From assembly GCA_015680685.1 (NCBI GenBank), contig MNCI01034266.1, positions 193,959-257,958 on the forward strand: a DNA stretch of 64,000 nt, written 5' to 3'. The number at the start of each line of letters is the position of its first letter. Positions within the stretch are counted from its first letter, which is position 1. The notes under the pieces were generated by a model, which saw only the letters and a list, made by a program, of their open reading frames with translations, made no database searches and had not been told where the DNA came from. Shown here piece by piece: positions 36,486 to 46,600 of the stretch. Origin of the DNA: Gnetum montanum. Lineage: Eukaryota; Streptophyta; Gnetopsida; Gnetales; Gnetaceae. A program made the translations under genes and the position numbers.

Positions 36486-39400
36486 TGGGCCTAATTACAT
36501 AAACTAAACCATAAGTTAAAATCATAACAATATCAACTAAATTATGAATCAAAATGATAAAACGTGAAGCAAATAAATGTCATGTTTTCCATTGAATCAT
36601 CAATAAAATACATAGTCCAAAATTACATCAACATCATAGAAAATCTGAAAAAGACATAAAATAGCCCAATAGCAAGGCTACATTGTAAGCATTTTAGTTT
36701 GCATTATGTGATGGGAAGTTAGGGCTCTTCCCCTTTATCTTTGTCCATTACTCCACTGGGTCTTGCACCCTTACCTAGAATCTACATCAAACAAAAATGA
36801 AAAAATAAACCAATGAATAAATTAGATAATGTGAAAAATTATAATGAAATAGACAATAATAAGGTAAATTAAACCAATATGAGATGAGACGACATCCATG
36901 TCTAGGGGCATCTTGTTGAGGCTAGCCTTTAGATGTTAGAGGATTTGATCCTTTGACATGTGTGTCAGTCCTCCTCTTCCAAATTGACACCTGTAAGGGT
37001 TTTACCTTTCTCCATGGTTGTCCATGTGGGTGGACCTCACAAAAATGTTGTAGAAGTGACCTCTATAGAAGGAATAGCGATCTCTCTCTATGGGGACTCA
37101 CTAATGAAAACATGGCTCGTGAACATTTTGTAAGCCTTCTTTGCACTGATTGCATCAAGGAATATCTCTTAACATTAGTGCTCCACTGACTTATCTCTGT
37201 ATTTCTTATGATAAGCTTCATGCTCCATCTTGTAATGATTCTTGTGGTTCTTTTGGGTTTCTCCCCATTCATAAAATTTTATGTTGTAATCCTTCCAATC
37301 TTGGTTCTCCCTAGCCAAGAGGTCCATTTGCAAATGTTGTTTAATGACCTCGTAGGTAGCCTCATTCTTACCCTGAATGATCGACTAGTACCTGGCATAG
37401 TCAATCATAGCCATACACTAGTTGCTATCTAATTTGTCATGGGTTTCTAAGAAGTCATAACACGATTGTAAATTTTCTAGTCTAGTTGTCTCATTCACCT
37501 TCTATTTCTAAAGCTCTTGCACTTGTTTCCACAACTTCTCATTCATGCACCTATAGTCCAACTTGCTCACTTACTCATCTTGTTGTATGCACGATGAGGC
37601 ATCTGCTCAAGCTTGGGAGGGAACTCATGTACAACATTGACTTGGATCACTTTGTTTGAGTCCCACTTAAGTCACGAGCCTATTATCGCAAGTGTTGAAA
37701 TATTAGTAGTAAGATAAACAAAACCAATCAACTAAACAAAAAAAGTTGCAGGGGGTGGGGGGTGGGGAGAGAAGAGGTAATGATAATAAAGTAAATGTAC
37801 CCATCTTAGGATCTATCTATTTAAGACAGTCAATCATATCATCCACTACACTTTGCATAAAGGTGAACTTGTCTAGAGTTTCCACCCATGGGCATGTGTG
37901 GAAAGTGGATGTTGATTTTGGATGCTCAACATAAGCATTAGCCGTTGTAACATAAAGCATTTTATGACCATCAAACCAAAACACAAAAAATATAAAAATA
38001 ATAAATAATATATAAAATAATAGAAAAATAAAAAAAGATGGTAGTGCAAAGCTCCTACCCAACAAGCCTTTAGGGTTGAGAGTGGGGGGATCACCCATTT
38101 GCATACCATCAAAAAATGGTCAAACTCACCATTCTCAAATTGCAACCCCTCTTCTTCAAGTTGCCTGAACACTTCAGCAACTTCCTCATCTCCCATGTAT
38201 CCCTTGGGTTGAGGGACATCATCCTCTAAAGGCTCCTCTTCTGCTGCAGGGGCCCTTTTACCTATGTTGCACAAATTTAAATTAGAATATCCAATAATAA
38301 ATTAAAATATTATATATATACATATATAGCAATGATGCTAAGTAATGCATGCTTACTAGCTAGTTCTAATTACATGTCGTGAAGCTTGAACCACAACTTC
38401 TTACCCCTTTTCTCAACTTCATGTGTAGGCTTCTTCGTGGGGTGGGGCTTCTTGATTTGTATTTTTGACCTCACTATCTCAGCGATGAGTTGTGCCCCTG
38501 TTGCTATGTTACCAATGTTCATTGGTAAAGCCTCCTTAACATTGGCACATGCGTGGTAGGATGGCCCCACATGGCCTTTGGTTGTCACTAAGAATGACTC
38601 ACTAATAGCCTCTAGGGGGTCTTGTGACCACATTGTGTGGAAAAAATGGTAGATCCATGGCTTGGAAATCTAGGTGCAATCTTGCACCATCCATTGCCTA
38701 TTCTTACAAACCACCAAGAGTTCCACAAACCTTCATAGGCATGCTATGAAGAAGGAAAAATGCATGTGAGAGCGTGCCTAGAGGTTGCCACATAACTTGA
38801 TGATCTCAGCCTGCATGCCATTAACAAGGTAGGCGGACCAATTATACTGTGTCCTCTCCTCTATCACATATCTCATAACCCAAGCTTACTTCACCCCAAG
38901 GACCTTTACTTGGGAAAGTAGCTTAGGAAATGCACAAGCTTGGAAGACGAGATAGAGGTGTTGAGCCATAGGTAATTCCACTGTCTTCATGGGTATATCC
39001 TTGTAGACCTTCTTAGTGCCCAACCACTCTTCAATGCCCCCTCTATGGTCCAGCTCCCTATCAATTTTCTATGCTACCAGTAGAACTTCTAAAGGGATGC
39101 CAAAGATATTTGAGAAGAGGTCATCCATGATCTTAAAGACCACCCACACATTATGAACTTACATGTGGAAGTGGTTGACACTCAATGAAGGAGTTGAGTA
39201 GGGGAATCATCTCAGCTATTGGGAGGTTTGGGTTCATGGTCAAGAAAAGGTCCATGAGCCTAGCTAATTGAAGATTTTGGGCAACCCATGCTCGGGCCTC
39301 ATAGCATAACCAAGGTTGCAAGCTCTCAACTTCACCATACTTGAAGAGAAGAGTGGCCTCAGTGGACCCTGAAATAACCACTATAACCTCTCTAGACTTA

Positions 39401-40539
39401 GTTGTGGCTATAATAAGCAACAATAGAATCAATAACATGATGAAAATATAAAATTAAAAGTGCATAAAAGTAAATAGGTGATAACTTATGTGGCACAAAT
39501 GATGTGTGAAATGGTGGTAGTGGGACCGAAAATTCCTCTACACTAGGTATCTAGGATGCTCATTCGATGTCCAACAAGCCAAGATTTTGGCACCTCCCAT
39601 AAGATTTGGAATACCTACTAGGTTATTTTGCCAAATCTTCCCCAACTTGCCCTTTCACTCTAGCACACATATTCTTAGTAGATGATAATTCCTATAGGGT
39701 TGTTTGGGTCAAGTCTAGTATCCTCTATCCACCATGGAGGCCATTTGTGTTAACGAAAAACCTAGTAATAGGAAAAAAAGTAGTTAGCACCCTAAGTCAT
39801 GAAATGATAGGTAATGTAAAATAAAAATCATAATAGGGCTCACCCTCTAGCATAATAAACCATCCTAGGTGGGTTTTGAAAAATGGTGTGCACACATTGA
39901 GCAAGAAATACAGTGTTGTATTTATTATAACATTGGAACTCAGGCATTTCCTAGACCCAAGACAAGTGTATGAGGCCTTTTGGGTTCTCGCTCAAGCTCC
40001 CTTTCCCTTCATCTTCCACAAGTTCATCAGACATAAACTTCAAAATGCCTTGGTTCATCGTAGGCAACAATGTCTCAACTATGACACCTACTAGTTTAGT
40101 CGAAAAGTGTGACCACATGATCACACCAAAGTAGTGGAGCAAGAATTCTAGGAATTCCTACGTACCCAACTAGAATCAGACTACCTAGTGTTCCACACAT
40201 GCATGTGATGTAGGTACATTGGATACAGGATCACTCATGCAACATAAGATCCCCACTAGTTCGACCACGATGAGAACGGGTTTCAGCAAGACCTTACAAT
40301 GCTACAACAATAGTAAGATGAAACATTAGCATTGAAAAAGAAAGATTAAAATGTAATAAGATAAACGAAAATAAAAAATTAATTACATGAAACATAATTA
40401 ACTTTCTACTAGGCCCCATAGGGAAGGGATGTTGACATCCCCATCTAATGTGCCTAGTTCCCAACGGGGCACACCATTAACACTGACACTTTTTTCAAAT
40501 GTTACAATCTTAAAGAAAATACCCAAAAAAAATTTTAAT

Positions 40540-40690
40540 TGTTGGTCATGCTACCCATAGAGCATGAAACCTTAAAACTTAGAATTTATCTAAGTAATGG
40601 TTATACTTCCCGTAGAGTATAACATTTGGCAAAAATTTGAAAAAAAAAATTTAAGTGTTGGTTGTGCTACCATAGAGCATGAAAATTGCA
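40540..40690. repeat. Three hairpin units with matching arm changes
   Basis: Units of ~54-62 bp, each with an aaaattt and aagt.tgg lead-in. Arms: TCATGCT (40546-40552)/AGCATGA (40561-40567), GTTATACT (40600-40607)/AGTATAAC (40615-40622), and TTGTGCT (40662-40668)/AGCATGA (40676-40682, with wobble pairs). The loop cc-atag/ccgtag is conserved. Confidence 0.7.
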
Positions 40691-40837
40691 GAGCTAAAAA
40701 TTTTTCCAAAGTGTTGAGTGTAGTAGTGTCAAAATATTTTCCAACTTCTTATCACACTCTTAGGGACCCCCTAGTATGATGGACATGACCTTGGACCACT
40801 TCAATCAAGTCCTATCTTACACCATGAAGTCGGATGT

Positions 40838-41215
40838 CCAAAAGCCCTTATTCCACGCTGCAGCATAGGATGCTAAAAACCTCTATTCCATGCTATGGTG
40901 TGGGATGCCCAGGAAGCCCTTATTCCACACTATGGCATGGGATGCCAATGAAACTTTATTCCATATCATGATGCAGAAATGCAGAGAATCCTTGTTTTGT
41001 AGTGTGGAACATGGAATGCCCAAACCCTCATGACATGCTACACTTGTGATACACATCATGAAAACCCTATTCTGTGCTATGCTTGTGGAATGCCCAGAAG
41101 CCCATATTATGCAATGGGGTGCAAGATGCTATCCTTTTTCTGTCCCATGACACAGATTGCCAAAAACCCTTGTTTTGAAGTATGGCGTAGGATGCCACAA
41201 ACCCTCGAAAAAAAA
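40838..41215. repeat. ~36-bp tandem repeat
   Basis: Phrase (c)ttattcca(c/t).ct.tggc.tgggatgcc recurs near 40849, 40883, 40919 and 40956, then in more diverged form to about 41200 (…ccctattctgtgctatgc…, …cccttgttttgaagtatggc…). It lies between the antisense gene's first-exon candidate and its next exons. Overlapping minus-strand ORFs of 60-96 residues are by-products. Confidence 0.65.
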
Positions 41216-41640
41216 TAGAAAAATGGGTAAAATAAAATAAAATAAAATGCATGCACTTCCTTCTTGTTGTGGTCTTTTCCCATGATAGGCAACCTTCAAA
41301 ACCCAAAATCCAAAAAACCCCAAAAATGTATGGGAAAGTAGGAAAGAACAGAAGCACAAGGGTGGAGCATGACGACTTACCTAGTTAATGACATGTCCTA
41401 GAAATCCTTGACACATGCCCTGGGAAGGCATCATAGGGTACACTCACCTTCATCAACGTTGGTGAGGCTAGAGTGTTTGCATTCACTTTGATGAACCATC
41501 TTTAGTTGTTGTGCTCTAGCTTCCCTTTCATCATGCTTTGGCTTTCCTCTATGGTTGCTATGCTCTGCCTTGGCTATGATATGTTCAGATGATTGTTGGC
41601 TCTGACGTTAAAAATGATAGGTTCACCATGATAAAACCTC

Positions 41641-41648
41641 TATTTATA
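41641..41648 (-). promoter_or_regulatory. TATA box of the antisense gene in F
   Basis: GGGTATAAATAGAGG on the minus strand, the best TATA match in the window. About 190 bp downstream is the GTGAGT splice donor, and the coding blocks lie further in the same direction. Confidence 0.55.
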
Positions 41649-41699
41649 CCCTTTGGGGTTAAAGGGCATGTCATCCTACTAGGACGTTCCATGCTTCAT

Positions 41700-42105
41700 G
41701 CGTAATGCGGGATGAGCGTAGCACCCAGAGTTAGAAAAATTTTGCAACTTTTGCAACTTTCAACACTTAGAAGATTCTTTGCATTTTTTTGACTACCCAA
41801 TAAACATTTATCTTGGTCCCATGTTTCAAACCTTTTAAGCTTTGATTAAACTTATATCCCATGCATAGTCTATGGTCTGCTACAACCTTAAATTGGTAAT
41901 TTTATGGCCAATGGAGGGAACAAAAAATTGCTTTACATATTGCATAGTTAGCTAGGTTTTCATAGCATTGTCTTCCTTATTCTATGCATTTGTCTTTATT
42001 GTGATAGGTGTTGCTTAATGTTTTTTTTTCTCGTTGATTTTTGTAGGATCTTGTAGGCACACAACATAACTACACATGTAGCATCACACCTCACAAAAGT
42101 AAGGT
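41700..42105. other. Upstream region of the antisense gene, no coding
   Basis: No ORF or repeat recognised; it may hold promoter elements. A short T-run lies at 42022-42030. Confidence 0.35.
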
Positions 42106-42109
42106 AAGC

Positions 42110-42482
42110 ACACATCTGCTATGATGTTAAACTAGCATAGACATCCACTACGATATTAAATTGGCACAAACATCTACTATGACATTAAGCTGGCATAGAC
42201 ATCCACTATGATGTTAAACTAGCATAGAATGTCCTTAGGCTATGACACTAAAGTAGCACCCACAACATGATCCATTAAGACCCTAAACTGGCCATCCACC
42301 ATTTGCTACAACATTAAACTATCACAATGGTCTAGTAGGACCTTAAACTAGCACTTCATGGTCCACCTAGACCTTAAACTAGGATCATGGTCTGCTAGGA
42401 CCTTAAACTAGTACATCATGTGGTCTACCAAGACCAACTAGTATATCATGTGGTCTACCAAGACCTAAAACTAGGTTTGTAG
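42110..42482 (+). repeat. Hairpin array 2 of F
   Basis: About ten units of ~32-38 bp with (c)(a/c)ttaaactagc. Clear dyads: GGTC (42329-42332)/GACC (42339-42342), GGTC (42360-42363)/GACC (42370-42373), and two copies of GGTCT-ACCA-AGACC at about 42422 and 42457. Same orientation as array 1, so the antisense gene is bracketed by two arrays. Confidence 0.78.
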
Positions 42483-43925
42483 TTCAGCATCCATAGTTCA
42501 ACACATGTAGCTCTACGAGCAAGTGAGCGAGAAGACTTCCAATCCTTCCTCACCTACCCCCATCTTTGAGGTAGGATGGGGTGGGATGTTGCAGTTCCAA
42601 AATGAAGTTCATGTCATCAAGGAAAAACCCTCTAGGACATTTTCAGCATCATTATCCCTAGCATCTTTCTAACCTTATGGAGCTACTGCCACCATCTCTA
42701 ATCATCTTGATCATATCTCTCACTGTCAGTAGCACTCACTAGAGTGAAATTAGTACTGTGGCCTAGGCATAGCACTACCATCCTCCAGCCCTCACCATCA
42801 CCTATGTCTGGAAGAGCATTTGGTAGCATTACTCCTTGTCCTACAGTTGAGTTTCCTATCTCTCAACCTTGGTGAGAATTCCTAAGCACCTATATCATCA
42901 TCACCTCTAGCCACTTGGGTGCTCGCTTCTGGTGTGGCTGCTAGAGCTTTCCCAACCTACCATTGTCGACACTTGCACTAATCTTCCTACTTTGGAGATT
43001 GCATGCACCCACAACTAACATAGCACTCATAGCCCTTGTAGTGCCCTTGGAAAATAGGACTTTGTCCTCCTCTCACATGATGGTTTTTTTTCTTGTTTTC
43101 TCTATGTTGTGTTTATAGGGTGAAGCCTTGTTGGTGTTGACCAAAGGTATGTTTCATCACGATGGCAAGGTATTACATTGCTCTAATTTGTCCACTTCAA
43201 CTCATCCAGCTACTTAAGAGTGCACACCCCTACTATTCCCTTAGCCAATTGATATCTACCTCTTAATCTTGCAATTGCACACATCCCTTGCAAGCTTCCC
43301 CAATGCACATGGAATCTCTCTTGCAATTAACTGCGAAACCCATGAAGGATGTAACCCAACTCATCTCATGGGGAGCCTTTGTTAGCTAGTCAAAGGCCTA
43401 AATAGGTGTAAAAAAACTCATCTCGGGAAGGAAAAACCTATCCTATAGATCCGATGCAGTTGCCTCTAAGCAAATGTTGGCACGTAGTTCACCCAACAAC
43501 ACAAAAGGAAGAAAAAATAAAAAAAATAGAAAAGAAAAAAGAAAAAACAAAAGAAAAAAGAGGAAAACACAAAAGAGAAAAGAAAATGGGACAAGCCAAG
43601 TGCCCAAGTCAAATGGTACAATTTCCATCTCGCAATCGGTCTAGCCCTGGATTGACCATCTCATAAGCACTCCAACGAGAGGTGAAAATCCAAAGGGTGT
43701 GCCATCTCTACTTGCTAACTTTCTTACAAGCACTTCAACGAGGGATCATGCTTTGGTGACAAGCCAACATAAGATTGCATCTTAATAGTAAATATCCTCT
43801 TCATATATTGCCCCTTAACTGATCTCCTTAAACTATTCCCTACCATACTTTATTCCCTTAGCACTCTCAAGCATAGCGAGTGTCATCCAAGAGGGCACTG
43901 ACAAATGGTGTTGGTGTCATGTTTA
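42483..43925 (+). other. 3' non-coding interior of F with purine tract
   Basis: No gene recognised. A 90-bp A/G tract lies at about 43500-43590. A partial direct repeat containing agca-ctccaacgagagg / agca-cttcaacgaggg is at about 43663-43740. The short Lys/Glu-rich ORF over the tract is a composition artefact. Confidence 0.45.
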
Positions 43926-44010
43926 TTATGGTGTTTTTTGTTATTTGTCGACATCTTTTAGGTTAGTCCTCTAGATGTCAAGAAAGAGGGGCCAATGAAA
44001 CACCACCAAT
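43926..44010 (+). repeat. Polypurine-tract/LTR palindrome, element F
   Basis: tggtgttttttg and tcgacatct pair with aaacacca and agatgtcaag. The purine tract AAGAAAGAGGGG (43979-43990) lies in the right arm just before the LTR start TGAAACACC at 43996. Confidence 0.72.
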
Positions 44011-45657
44011 TTTAGGCTCATGTAGTTCAATGGTAGATTTGTCTAAGTGTCAAAACCTGAGCAAAATTTTTCTAACTCTACTGTCACACTGTACAACATA
44101 GATAGCGTAGCACACCTCAAGTCCTAATTTTTGCAAAATTTTTCTAAGTTTTCTTGCTACGCTCCCTAGCATGACTAGCATAGCATATACTTCCATGGCT
44201 AGTTCACACAAATGTCAAGCCAAAAGTGGTCAAGGTTTTCTTGGGATGGATTGAACAGTTTGGAAAATTTCTATCTCTTGGACTATCAAGCTTACTATGC
44301 TCTCCAACTTGCCCAGCTTAACACATGTCCTAGTTACCAGTTCACTCAAGTACTAGGCTAGAGTCTATCAATAGTGCTCAGGATGGAAAAAATAGTTTAA
44401 CAAATTTTCCATCTCTTGGGCTATACGCTTTGCTATGTTGCACAATGTAGTGAGGTTGACACAGGTTTCAGGGCCAAATTTTTCCTCCTAAGTGTTGAAC
44501 AAGGATCTATAAAGCTAGCTCAACATGAAAGATGCATTTGGCACATTTTCTAACTTTTGAGGCTACCTATCTTACTACACCCTGAAGTGTGGTTAGTGTG
44601 CCATGAAGAAAAATTGTAAATTTTGTTAAATTTTGTCAAAGTATTCATGCTACTTTCTGCTATGCTATGTAGTGTAGACAATGTGATAGATGTGGCAAGT
44701 CAAAATTTACAAAATTTTACTAAGTGTTCTTGCTATGCTCTACTACGTTGTGCAGGATAGCCAACTTAACACATGAAAAATGTCTCTAAAAGCCTCCAAA
44801 AGCTTCTAGAAATTAACATCAACCTTCATCTTAGCTTTGATGTCCCTCCAACAACCACAATTAGTAGTTTGCATCTCTTTTGCACCCCCCATTGATCCCT
44901 GAAAAATTTGCTATGCTTGACCCTACTCAAAAGAGGGGGAAGACATAGTCCCAGAGTGTAGTCTCCAACTTGCATTATTTTAACATTGTTTTTAGGTACA
45001 TGGTGTTCTGTTAGACTTTGGCACATGCAATTTGCGTAGTGTGGTCACAATTTGGTAGGCTTTGGGTTACCGTTCCTGTCCTGCAGAGTGTAACACTTTG
45101 AGAATAACAACTTGAGCATAACATGTTAGTATGATCCATCTATGCATGTGCCACGTGGCACCTAGTCCACGTGGTGTCCAATTTGTATTTCATGCCAATC
45201 CTAGCCCTGTAAATACCCCAACATTTAGCAGTTTAGGTGTTGGAAAATCATAAGCACATTGAGCATTTGAGCATTCCTAGCACCTCTATTACTCCCACAC
45301 TTGAGCACTTGAGCTAAACACCTTGGCAAGTACTACAATGTAGTCTTCCTTGCACCTGTAGAGCATGATGACTGCCAACCTAACAAGTTTAGCCTTCCTT
45401 GTAGCTACCAACACCATGTCCCTAATGTCCCAAAGATTGTGACTACACTGCTATGCTACCACTGTGCCTGTCTGATGCCACATACCATTTCACATTCTAA
45501 TCAAGCAAAAGTTACACTCAGTTTTGGGGTAGTGCATTTCTCCACTCAAACTCTTGTTCTATTTTCTTTCTCAACATTTGTTTCAATTTTTTAGCATAAC
45601 ACTTGCATTTTTTATTATCGATACACATCTACATCTTTAGGTTACTATTTTCAGGCT
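43996..45657 (+). repeat. 3' LTR of element F, truncated
   Basis: Matches 30078-31712 in order. Similarity stops within ttactatttt.(a/g)ggct; the ~235 bp that end the 5' LTR are absent, replaced by unrelated sequence. Confidence 0.8.
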
Positions 45658-45898
45658 CTAGTGAGAAAGTTAGTTTAAGGGTTTTCTCCTCACCACTATG
45701 TCTTGTGACAGGAGCTTCAACTAGAGAGTCTTCAATTATGCCTCTTTCTTCTAAGTCAAGGGTTTTGACTAGGTTTTCAGGGCATTTTAGAGGTTTCTCT
45801 ATTGAGGCTATGTGGTCTACAAGACTCTCAGGCTTAAGATCTAGGCAATTAAGGTTAATACACCATTTAATATTATCATGAGGTCCATGTAGATACAA
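45630..45898 (-). CDS. Uninterrupted ORF fragment across a repeat junction
   Basis: Open on the minus strand from about 45898 (no ATG; first codon TTG) to TAG at 45629-45631. The last dozen codons fall in the truncated LTR of F; the first ~75 come from other sequence and read as an acidic, leucine-rich stretch with words LKPESLV and CPENLVKTLDLEE. In a region where nearly all frames are broken this length without stops is mildly notable. I do not recognise it. It may be a piece of an element gene, a captured exon, or chance. Confidence 0.25.
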
Positions 45899-45899
45899 A

Positions 45900-46139
45900 G
45901 GAAAACTAATTTGCTTCTAGGTACTCATACTTTGATCCTACATGTCAACCAAAAGCATATTAAGTGGGACCTAGGTAAAAGTAAATAAAGAATGTTAAAA
46001 TTCCATAAAACAAATGCAAATCTAATGTAATTAAGGACATTCAAGATCATTACTAAGATAAGGTCAATTCAAAAAAGTGAAATAGAGGTGAACAAAGATC
46101 ACATGAAGGTTAAATAAGGGGAATTATAATGCTACAAAT
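45900..46139. other. No gene seen
   Basis: AT-rich sequence between the ORF fragment and the next hairpin array. Confidence 0.4.
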
Positions 46140-46262
46140 GGTAAATAAAGGCCACAATTTTGCTATTTTTAGGCCTTAGTGGGCCATGATGCCAGTTTAT
46201 AGTTTTGGTGGACTATGATGTCACCTTAAGACCTTAGTGGGCCATGATGATATGGTGTCAAA
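46140..46262 (-). repeat. Hairpin array 2 of element E
   Basis: Three units: ggccttagtgggcc at 46172-46185 and 46233-46246 and tagttttggtggacta between them, with ccagttta/caccttaa spacers. With the array at 55725-55900 it brackets the antisense gene of E, as in F. Confidence 0.65.
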
Positions 46263-46600
46263 TGGTGGTTAGGGAAGGTCAAATACCATTATTTGATATC
46301 ATTTAAAGGCCAAATGAAGGGAAATGGAGTTGTAATAGGATAAGCAATGAACATATAAGGTTATATAAAGGCCATGGAAGGTTAACAAGGCCAAAAAGGT
46401 AGCATAATTAAAAAAAAGAAGCCAAAACATTACATAATAAGGCCAAAATCAAGAAAAATAGGCTTTATGTGATAAATGTTGGCTAATATAGGTAAAAATG
46501 GTTAGTTGTTTCAGTTTTAGGCCTTAATGGGTCATGTATTGAGGCTACAAGGCTATTAGGTAAGTTCAAGAATCAATTAAGGTTGTTTGGGCTTAAAAAT
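46263..46600. other. No gene seen
   Basis: Purine- and A-rich sequence with scattered aggcc words; no ORF or clear repeat. Confidence 0.4.

Larger units (their letters stand above)
36719..41615 (-). pseudogene. Retroelement-borne antisense multi-exon gene, copy F
   Basis: Runs opposite to gag-pro. A TATA box at 41641-41648 precedes a possible first exon ending at a GTGAGT donor (41442-41447). Conserved coding blocks include VIMWSHFSTKL then VETLLP (about 40030-40140), YGEVESLQPWL, and a segment ending LPIAEMIPLLNSFIE (39170-39350). A charged, helix-prone region lies at about 37060-37650 and an acidic stretch near 38150-38270. The last exon (36719-36774) ends GVMDKDKGEEP then TAA. Intron-like gaps with GT-AG ends include 38262-38356 and a shorter one near 39792-39846. 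Copy E shares the central blocks. It has stops and is not functional. I do not recognise the protein; known Tat-lineage elements carry unrelated-looking antisense ORFs in the same place (for example gene 23 of maize Grande), so that analogy is inference. Confidence 0.65.
30078..45657 (+). mobile_element. Element F: pol-less LTR retrotransposon carrying an antisense gene
   Basis: Plus-strand element of at least 15.6 kb: 5' LTR (30078-31947), primer-binding site (31953), gag-pro (32552-36161), hairpin array 1 (36290-36485), minus-strand multi-exon gene (about 36719-41615), hairpin array 2 (42110-42480), purine-rich region, polypurine tract and 3' LTR (43996-45657, last ~235 bp missing). No RT, RNase H or integrase was found. 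Outside the 5' LTR is ctttg (30073-30077); its partner cannot be checked because the 3' end is truncated. Confidence 0.85.

Noticed and set aside
41067-41359. Three overlapping minus-strand ORFs, 61-96 residues
   Set aside because: They lie on the 36-bp tandem repeat; periodic repeats without stops give such ORFs.
43454-43666. Lys/Glu-rich 70-residue ORF and its Phe/Leu-rich complement
   Set aside because: Both follow from the A/G tract; no homologous frame in B.
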